Origin: Neoceratodus forsteri
Lineage: Eukaryota > Chordata > Ceratodontiformes > Ceratodontidae
Assembly (NCBI GenBank): GCA_016271365.2
Contig: CM057456.1
Span: 891,246,001-891,310,000 of the forward strand
DNA length: 64,000 nt
Direction of reading: 5' to 3'
Position 1 is the first letter of the stretch; the number at the start of each line of letters is the position of its first letter. Positions 56,741 through 64,000 of the stretch are shown here, one piece after another. Under the pieces are notes generated by a model. That model was given only the letters and a program-made list of their open reading frames with translations, did not search any database and was not told where the DNA came from. A program made the translations under genes and the position numbers.

Positions 56741-57970
56741 CATTACAGGGGAGACAACAGGAGGCACAACAGCAGCTAAATGATGTAAGAATTACTAGGC
56801 ATATGTGGGATACAGTCTGGTTATGCTGTTATTGCAGAATAGGGATGAAGGCTACCCACAAACATAAAAGCTTGGACGAGCAGTTTTGTCCCAGAAAAAT
56901 ATGGGAGGGGCAACTGGAAGCACAGGATCGTTGATTCCTTACTTGCCAATACATACTGGATTTCTGGAAGCAATTGGAAATACAAAGGAAAGAGCCTTTG
57001 TTTAATACCGCTACATATAAAACTTTGTTTTAGGGATTGGATTACCCAAAGCGAGGCAAGTATGGCCCTAGTACCTTAAGAATAATTATGCCTCCACTTA
57101 AATTCCATGCATGCAAAATGTCAATTATTGTTACAGCAAAAGAATATCTTGCAACACGACCTGATTAGCAGTGTCACAGCCTCTCTTTGGTCCACTTGGA
57201 GGTTAGAAAATAACTCTTGCAAGTGAAGAAATATTATTTGGTTGGTGTCATAATAGGTTCTGTGTTATATATATTTTTTTGAAGTAAGCATGTGGTGGGG
57301 TTAGGAATGGGATGCACATAGAGGTGTAAGAAATGCTTTGGTGTTTTCATTTCTTTTGTATAACCTGATGTATAATTATGACTGATCTTGTTTTATGTTT
57401 TTCATCAAAAATATTCCCAGCCGGCCCAGTGGTTGGATTTCCTCATGTGACGCCAGCGACCCGGGTTCAGGAACAGACTCAGGTTGCTGGAGGGCCGGCT
57501 GGGGGAGAAGGAAATGAGCATCCGATGATGGCTCACCTTCTCAGGGGGGAGGGTAGATACATGGATCGGCCTCTGCTGACTCCTGGCGGAGGCTGGGAGT
57601 ATGGCAGGACATCAGCCACAATACACTAAGGGGGGGTGACGGATGTCGGCGTATGCCTAGATGTCAGTGGCACATCACTTCCCAGAGGAGCAAAGTGGAA
57701 AAATTGTGCCAGGCTGATCGGGTGATGGCCGTCCAGAACCCTCACCACCGGGCTCCTGGACCTCCATATGCCATCCCAGCAGCACCCCAGGATCGTTGGT
57801 TGGCCGCCAGGGCTGTTCTTCTAGAGGTAGAGACCATGGTGAAGGGTCACGGGGGATTCTTGGGGTTGGCTCTCGATATGGGTAGGGGTGGAGAGTATCC
57901 GTGTGGGGAGTTTGTGGGGGTCCAAGGAGAGACGCCGGGTGGGAAGCAGCATAAAAAAAAAAAAAAATTT
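56741..57970 (+). mobile_element. Retroposed insert of 1.2 kb with poly(A) tail
   Basis: The sequence between the 14-bp duplications ends in ATAAAAAAAAAAAAAATTT at 57951-57970. The last 550 bp look like a tRNA-type SINE (57417-57966). The first 680 bp are unassigned. A frame near 56750-56930 has a QQQ-rich start and no family resemblance. It may be a SINE joined to another transcript during reverse transcription, or a retrocopy of a longer RNA. Confidence 0.65.
57417..57966 (+). mobile_element. tRNA-derived SINE-like sequence
   Basis: A-box-like GGCCCAGTGGT at 57423-57433 and B-box-like GGTTCAGGA at 57464-57472, about 30 bp apart as in tRNA promoters. A G-rich body and poly(A) follow. A relative starts at 62449 with both boxes and the sequence (C)AGGTTGCTGG/CAGGTCGCTGG after the B box. 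No tRNA fold was checked beyond the boxes. Confidence 0.55.
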
Positions 57971-57984
57971 CCTACTCCCATTAT

Positions 57985-58729
57985 TTTATTTCTGAGCTAT
58001 GCCCCCCCCCTTAAAAAACTGAAGCCAGACTTTTTAGCCTCTTCTTTCGAACCATATAGGACAGTAGATTAAATCTGATTTAAGGAACCACTATGTACAG
58101 TATTTGAGAATTAAAGGTGCAGGTCTAGCTGTGATAAATCCCATAGTTTTTACAGAAATATATATATATATATACATACACAAATTTTAAGCCACAACTA
58201 AGAAGAAGTGCCTGGTTATGGGTACTGATATCCACAATTATATAACCATGTTTATACAGCAGTGGGAACAGAGTTTGCTTAGAACATTATGTGGAAGAGG
58301 TCTAGTTCCTCTACCATACACATACTGTACATATAAAGCTTGCTATACAGAAAATAAAGAAATGGAAGATTGTCTCTGAGTAACTAAGATCCAGTACTAG
58401 GAGCAATTTATACAACTGCATTATTGAGACAGCCTTCAAAGCAAACTCATTTAAGGACTGCTTGGCAAAAGTATCAACTTCGGTATTGTCAAAAATATCT
58501 TCTTGACCACCACAGATAAAAATGAAATGGCATGTCAATAACTAGCAGCTACCTGTTCATAAAATACATCGGCCACAACACAAACTGAGATTAAAAAAAT
58601 CTTTCAAGCCTAGAAAAGAGTACAAGTGACATCTGATCTAAATTTTTCTAACCGTACAGTATTTCATAACTACTTCATTCACAGATTCTGTATCTTAACT
58701 CATTTTCACCTGAGCAGTCATTTTTTAAT
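57985..58729. other. Intron sequence with (TA)n
   Basis: AT-rich intron with a short (AT)n/(TA)n run at about 58158-58174. No gene, RNA or element recognised. Confidence 0.5.
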
Positions 58730-59770
58730 CAGGTTATGCAGTGGATGGTTCAGATTTCAAGCAGAGTGTCTGAAGTAATGGGTCAATTCATTATTCCCAG
58801 GAACACCCTCTTGCTAGACTGCTAAAGGTAGGCTATGGATAAGCAAATGCCTTTTTGCTTAGCTGTTTAATAAAAGATGGCAAACTAAGGTAGGAGATGA
58901 AGAGCAGAAGGCAGGGCCCATATACGCTCCTGTCAATTAACCATAATAACAAAATCTGTGCTCAGAAAACAGCTTATTGAGCTTATTCTTGAATGCTGTT
59001 TTAGTTGAAGTGACAACCACATCCACGGGCAATGAATTCAAAGGCCTGACAATTTTTTTGAAAACAAAAAATATCCTCGCCTTAATGAGTTAAACCTGGG
59101 ATACGTGAGCTGTAGCAGATGTCCCCTCACTTCCACAGCTATTTGTTTGAAATCCAGTCCCATTTTGGTCATTAAATATTTTATTTCAGTCTTTGGTAAC
59201 CGGTTAAGGCCCACTAGGCACAAGTGCCTGTTTTAGGGGCGACCTGGGAGCACTGGGTGGTTAAGTGATTTGCTCAGAGTCACACAGTACGCAAGTGGAG
59301 GTTGTAAGAATCAAACTTAGGTCTGGTCTGCTGGATGTATCAAGCTCATTCACACCTCGTTTCTCTAACCTCTAGGCTATACTGCCAGCCCTACTGATAG
59401 TTGATAACCTCTCTAGTAAGTATGAGGTCACTGCACAGCCTTCTAGTTTTGAGTGACAGAAGTCCTGATTCATTAAGCCTATTATGGTAGTTTAAAGTCA
59501 CAAAACCTTATATGAGTTTTGTGATTTTCCTCTGTATTTCCTCAATGCGTGTAGTTTCTCCCTTTTTATATGGGCACCAAAGCTGTGATGCAAAGTCAAG
59601 ATATGGGCAGATATATGCCCTATGTAATGGGAGTAATACTGAAGGATCCCTGTATTTGATGTTACACCTTATAGCCCACAAGATTTTATTTGTTTTATTA
59701 ATGAGTTCTGTTATCTGTTTGCCACAGGAGAGATAATCAGAGATTGTGACTCCCAAAATCTCTTTCATGG
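58730..59770 (-). mobile_element. Old LINE 3' region (CR1/L2 group), split by a MIR-like SINE
   Basis: On the minus strand the RT thumb and post-RT regions read KEILGVTISDYLSCGKQITE and PLHRAYICPYLDFASQLWCP, then RIEEIQRKITKLI (59768-59510). The SINE occupies 59176-59392. Beyond it, the C-terminal end reads FFVFKKIVRPLNSLPVDVVV near 59010-59065. The frame has few breaks, but RT catalytic motifs are not in the copy. It is a different family from the LINEs at 8468 and 41520. Confidence 0.75.
59176..59392 (-). mobile_element. MIR-like SINE with L2-type tail
   Basis: Read on the minus strand: tRNA-like head with an A box (TAGCCTAGAGGTTAGAG) and B box (AGTTTGATTCTTA), then the conserved MIR/CORE segment (GTACTGTGTGACTCTGAGCA and AATCACTTAACC). 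The tail runs CCCAGGTCGCCCCTAAAACA to TAGTGGGCCTTAACCGGTTA and ATAAAATATTTAA. The tail matches the 3' end of the L2-like LINE at 18253-18350. The SINE interrupts an older LINE. Confidence 0.85.
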
Positions 59771-60189
<419 letters not shown>

Positions 60190-60799
60190 CTAGAGAAGAA
60201 ATGGATGCATGTTAAACTCCGTATCACCACTAAAGTAAGCATTACTACCAGTCACAGCAGTTGAAATACAATATACTGTAATACTAACAGTACTACAGTA
60301 TATAGCTACAGTCTGAGCACACACACATAGATAGTCTATGGAAGCAATGGAGTATCTCTGTTCCCCTAATTTTCTCGAATGACATGTTTCATCAGGCACA
60401 TTATTTACTTTTCTGCACTGATTCTTCTTACTGGCATGCTTCCTCAAAAAATATATCTGTTCATATAGTGTGATTTTTACTTAGATTACAAACCCATTTC
60501 AGAAAGGACAGCTACTTAGTAGAAACTTGACTTCCTAAAGTATCTTCTCCATGGAACCACACTCTTTGATGTTAGCACTGGAAGCAGTAGGGCCCCATGG
60601 GAACGCTGAACTTTGGTCCCACCCCACAGACATAACAGTAGCAGCACGCAGTCACTTAGTACAGATGACATGGCTCAAATCCAACCGCCTTAGATTATTT
60701 TTGTAACAGAGAAAACATGAAAGACATGAAATTCCATTTCAAGACTCAAAATATTAATATAATATTCACACTAGCCATTGCCTTTCTGTATTGTGCTAC
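60190..60799. other. Intron upstream of the exon
   Basis: Intron on the 5' side of the gene, ending in the acceptor tract. No further exon was recognised between here and 64000, so the previous coding exon lies outside the window. Confidence 0.5.
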
Positions 60800-60990
60800 T
60801 AACTTACATTATCTTGACAATGCTCCTTTACGTGCTGTCAAAGATTTTACCTTGTTTGTTACTTGCTTTGCCTAAGAGTTTGTACTGATTGTACAGTGTG
60901 TCTTAGCTGGAATACCTTGTGCACGACGTGGAGCCTTTGTAAATGAGCACTTGTGCTCAAAGGTGTTAACTCCGATTGTACAAACAAATA
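60800..60990 (+). mobile_element. LINE 3' tail, same family as 41520-45454
   Basis: Only the 3' UTR is present: GACGTGGAGCCTTTGTAAAT, the stem-loop at 60934-60963 (GAGCA/TGCTC inner stem), and an AAATAAATAAA end. Strongly 5'-truncated copy; the left boundary is uncertain. Confidence 0.78.
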
Positions 60991-61389
60991 AATAAAAAAT
61001 TACGGTGCTCAGGAACCACCATCCAAAATGTCTCTGAAGTTCTCCACCACCCAAACTTTTATGTGCGGTAAACCGGATAAACCATCTCTAATGTCAGACT
61101 GCTGTGAAACAATCAGGGAAAGGATTTCAGATGTCTATTTTGGTCCTATCTGCCCCTAAATGTAAAAGTAACACATACAGTAGTGCCCATTCCTGCACAG
61201 AGTACAATGCTGGAATTGAGAATGGATAACCCTCCCATCAGACGAAACTGGTGTCATAAAAATATGTTCAACTGCATCCTGGAGGAAATTAATACAGTCA
61301 GTGGCATTCTGATTCAAACTGACAGCCTTAGCCTCTGATTCACATGTGCCAAATCTTACACTGACAAGCAAGATCTTCAGGGTAATCAT

Positions 61390-61940
61390 TGTGATGTGCA
61401 CGCTACAGAGCAGGGGCAACAAATACAGAAGTCACATGCCAAAATAGACAACCTAGAAAACAGAGGCCAAGAAAACCATATTCAGCTGGTGGGGTTCCTG
61501 GGGGGAACTGAGAAGCTGGATATAGTGGGCTTCCTTCAATCAGTAATTCCCACGCTCATGGACTTTTACTGGGACAAGCTACTCAAAACAGAGTGACAGC
61601 ACAGGACCTTGTTCATATCTTTAAAATCAGGAGATAAACGGAGGCCCATTCTCATCAACCTGGCACCTGCAACACAGTACCAAAGAACAGTTCCTGAGAC
61701 TGTTGAAAGGGAAAGCTGAGGTGGAACGGCCACAAAATTGATATTTTTCAGGGCCTTTCCTGAGGCTTGCTGGACAAAAGCAAAGCATACAGTGTACCGA
61801 CATTAGTCATGTCCTGCAAAGAATTAAGGTAACATAATTTAAGTACCACCCTACCCTGAAAGCTACTCACAAATCTTGAAACCTTTTTGAAACTCTGGAG
61901 GATGTTGATGATTTCATTTCAAAGTTGTCCAGAGTTAAAA
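61390..61940 (+). pseudogene. L1 ORF1 fragment, plus strand
   Basis: Reads KIDNLENRGQENHIQLVGFL (61444-61503) and then LDIVGFLQSVIPTL, the end of the ORF1 coiled coil and the start of its RRM-like domain. After a stop near 61595 it reads RRPILINL near 61640 and a C-terminal stretch to about 61940 (SFQSCPEL side). It has several stops. It is a separate, older L1 copy with opposite orientation to the one at 5850-18207. The start at 61390 is the visible edge, not a gene start. Confidence 0.68.
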
Positions 61941-62448
61941 CAGGGCCCTAAGAACACAGACCTGAAGCGGGAAAATCCGATCAAGAGCATACCTCTGGAC
62001 AGTCCATCCTGCAGGGGGCAATAAATTATTAAGATCATGACAAACTACCAGGTCAGTCCCCTCTGAACAATGGATGCAGTAGAACTGCTAAAAAAAATGA
62101 CCAAGAAAACAAATGACTAATCCCAGACTGCTGCAAGGTCCTTCAGAAGCCCCCATCAAGCATCATCAACCCCCACCCCTTCAATGTCTTTCTCCTTCTG
62201 GTGGACAGTCACAAGATTCCCCTATGTGCAGACTTCACCCTTTTGCACCTGCATAGAAAAAGGAAATAATATGAGGGTTAACACAGAAAAAACTAGGATG
62301 GGGATACCTCTTACAGCTACCATTTTAGGAACCCAAGTCTATTTCAGTTACTCTCTCTCTCTCTTGGGCCCTTCTTACTAATGGTAGTGCAGTTGCTAGT
62401 CAGTGAAAAGGCGGCCATCTTAGTGGAATACATAAACCTGCCTCTACC
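61941..62448. other. Unassigned sequence
   Basis: May include more of the L1 fragment. A (CT)n-like stretch lies at 62350-62366. No gene recognised. Confidence 0.4.
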
Positions 62449-62705
62449 TGGCCCAGTGAGCTGAGGCACTGCAAGTGGCTGGCCTTTCACCACGTTGGCG
62501 ACCCAAGTTCAGGAATAAGTTCAGGTCGCTGGTGATTGGCAGTGAGGGGAGGGCTGGGAGAGGATCAAACGGCTGCCTGGCAGCTCTCCTCTCCTCTCAT
62601 GGAATTGGGTGGTGGGTCTTCTCAGCTCTTCGTTGCCACCAGAAGAAGGCCTGGTGGTAGTGCAGAGGCAAGACACAGACAGGTCTGGTGTGTGTGTGTG
62701 TGTGG
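62449..62705 (+). mobile_element. tRNA-derived SINE-like sequence, second copy
   Basis: A-box-like TGGCCCAGTGAG (62449-62460) and B-box-like AGTTCAGGA (62506-62514), followed by CAGGTCGCTGGTGATTGGCA. It is related to 57417-57966. A (GT)n run at 62687-62704 follows where a tail would be. Confidence 0.5.
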
Positions 62706-62789
62706 AAGCAGTCATCGTTATGGAATACACGTGCGCCTCCACATGTGTCTGTGCCAGGCTACCATGGAAGCATCCACAAGTGCAGAATG

Positions 62790-63900
62790 CACAGGAGGAA
62801 TAATCACTTTTGGAGAGGCTGAAACTTCCAAGAACTCACAGATTTTTCTTGAAGGAATCCTCTGCTTCAACTTGGAATCCCAATTTAGCCCGAATCTGTT
62901 TAAGGAAGGCTTGAAAAGAGGCATCCTCAGGGGGAGGTCTTGGTGTGTTTTTCACACTCTCCTCTCAGCAAGAGGACAGAGTGGAGCATGAGCCCACCAG
63001 ATCTATCACCTCTTCTTAATCATCCATGGCCTCCTCCTCCATGTATGTTATATTATATTCAATTTCGTTGTCAACCAACAGTGGCTGAGGGTAGATGGGA
63101 CAATAAGACAGATGAGGAGGAGCTAACAACAGAAATCTCATTGATGGTGGCCATTCTGGGCCCAGCACAGAGGCAGGGACAGAGAACTGGAGTCTCGATG
63201 GCAATATCAACGACAGGCCAGCTGACAGGCACCGATGGTGACAGCAGCAGCAGTCACTGAAACAACTCTGACATTGTTTGATATAGCACCTGAGCGTTGA
63301 CACGCTCCGAAGGGGTCAACGATAGCTGAGCCATTAATGGGACAGTGCCAGATGGCAGAACAGGCTGTGAGCACCATGGCGGGGAGATATGCTGACCCAG
63401 ATCACCGACCTTGGTGTCTCAGAGACAGTTGGAGGGGCGGCAGGATCCACAGCCACACACAGGGACCTGTCTTTATCTGCAGACATACCCTGCCTAATAG
63501 GTGAACAGTAATGGTCTGGAGAAATGGCCTTCTCCTTCTGGTGCGTTTTCTTTCCAGAATGGTGTTTTTTTCCCACCGATTTCAAAGACGCATTCTTTTT
63601 CTTCGATGAGTCAGCCACAGCCACTGTCAACCGCAGGGATCAACAAGCTGATGGTGAACCACGAAAAGAAGTGGCTGATGACGGTGAAGCCTCCTTCATC
63701 ACAGTCTCTTTCTCCATCTTTTTAAGCTTCAGAAAAACTTATAAAGCTTTCTTGAAATGCTTCCTGGTTAACTGGTTAAAGATTTGTCAAACTGAGCTGG
63801 CTTTAACGTTGTGGTTTGTACTGAGGCAACAGATACAAATGGAGCGGTCATTGTCTTAAGGCTGCCTCAATGGCAATAATGGACAACCAGTTCCTTATTT
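62790..63900 (-). pseudogene. DIRS gag fragment at the right edge (DIRS-C)
   Basis: The minus strand at about 62835-62935 reads PPPEDASFQAFLKQIRAKLG, clearly equivalent to SPPDDPSFHEIMVQIQKVMG in the DIRS-3 gag (37310-37360). Further 5' (63000-63900) are S/T/G-rich frames (for example 63630-63334) that fit the variable middle and start of such a gag. The element must continue beyond the window on the right. Its 3' side is replaced by the SINE region at 62449-62705. Confidence 0.62.
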
Positions 63901-64000
63901 TTTGGTGGCAGCATAAAGGAAAGCTTAAAATAACACTCTTAAAGAAGTAGCAGCGTTATCAAATACTTGCAAAAGTTTAATGGTGCTCTTCAGCAGTGGT
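63901..64000. other. Window edge
   Basis: Too short to assign; probably continues the DIRS-C element. Confidence 0.3.

Larger units (their letters stand above)
56727..57984. repeat. 14-bp target-site duplication of a retroposed insert
   Basis: CCTACTCCCATTAT occurs at 56727-56740 and again at 57971-57984, the second directly after an A-run. This is the mark of LINE-type insertion of the sequence between. Confidence 0.88.

Noticed and set aside
57421..57480. LTR-retrotransposon primer binding site (similar at 62490)
   Set aside because: The GGCGACCC...GTTCAGG stretch could pair with a tRNA 3' end, but an A box and a B box at normal spacing plus a 3' poly(A) fit a tRNA-type SINE better, and no LTR end precedes it.
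61156..61422. An 88-codon minus-strand open frame upstream of the TMEM245 exon, as a possible further exon
   Set aside because: No splice-site pair with a matching phase, no resemblance to the membrane protein, and it overlaps LINE-like sequence.

Overview
The window is vertebrate nuclear DNA, most likely from a large, retrotransposon-rich amphibian genome. Caecilian or salamander is my guess, from the mix of many DIRS elements with L1, CR1, L2-group LINEs, MIR-like and tRNA-type SINEs and a Gypsy fragment. There is no bacterial-style gene, operon or CRISPR array. The only host coding sequence I can support is two exons on the minus strand, at 60067-60189 and 2145-2290. Both have good splice sites, their phases fit (0 into 0), and together they encode membrane segments that match my memory of TMEM245, a multi-pass protein of the AI-2E-transporter-like family. 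The sequence between them is one intron of 57,776 bp, and almost everything else in the window is retroelements inside that intron. Layout: 1-2144 is intron with an unassigned GC-rich block. 2145-2290 is the downstream exon. 2291-5850 is AT-rich, mostly single-copy-looking intron. 5850-18207 is a full-length but broken minus-strand L1 (about 6.3 kb once its inserts are subtracted), split by a plus-strand LINE (8468-10169) and by a gag-only DIRS element (13482-17821). 18208-23271 is a second gag-only DIRS element, split by an L2-like LINE. 23272-26507 is intron with a minisatellite and a nested hairpin. 26508-31758 is a DIRS shell holding a LINE with a 2A-like motif, which itself holds a candidate solo LTR. 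32731-55878 is a compound nest: an older DIRS (called B1) is interrupted by a nearly complete DIRS, a 0.5-kb TIR element, a full-length CR1 (itself holding a LINE), a CR1 tail, and a second B-type DIRS end joined to another nearly complete DIRS. 55879-57970 holds a Gypsy pol fragment and a retroposed insert with a poly(A) run and target-site duplication. 58730-59770 is an old LINE with a MIR-like SINE inside. 60067-60189 is the upstream exon, and 60190-64000 holds further fragments. The elements interact in visible ways. The MIR-like SINE shares its 3' tail with the L2-like LINE, as expected if it borrows that machinery. Three LINE copies share a 3' stem-loop with compensatory changes. Two DIRS elements sit at the same point of the internal complementary region of another DIRS family. 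Two related DIRS copies keep terminal repeats, internal complementary region and gag but lack all enzymes, suggesting a non-autonomous family. Every DIRS copy lies on the same strand as the host gene. All element coding regions are broken by stops and frameshifts.
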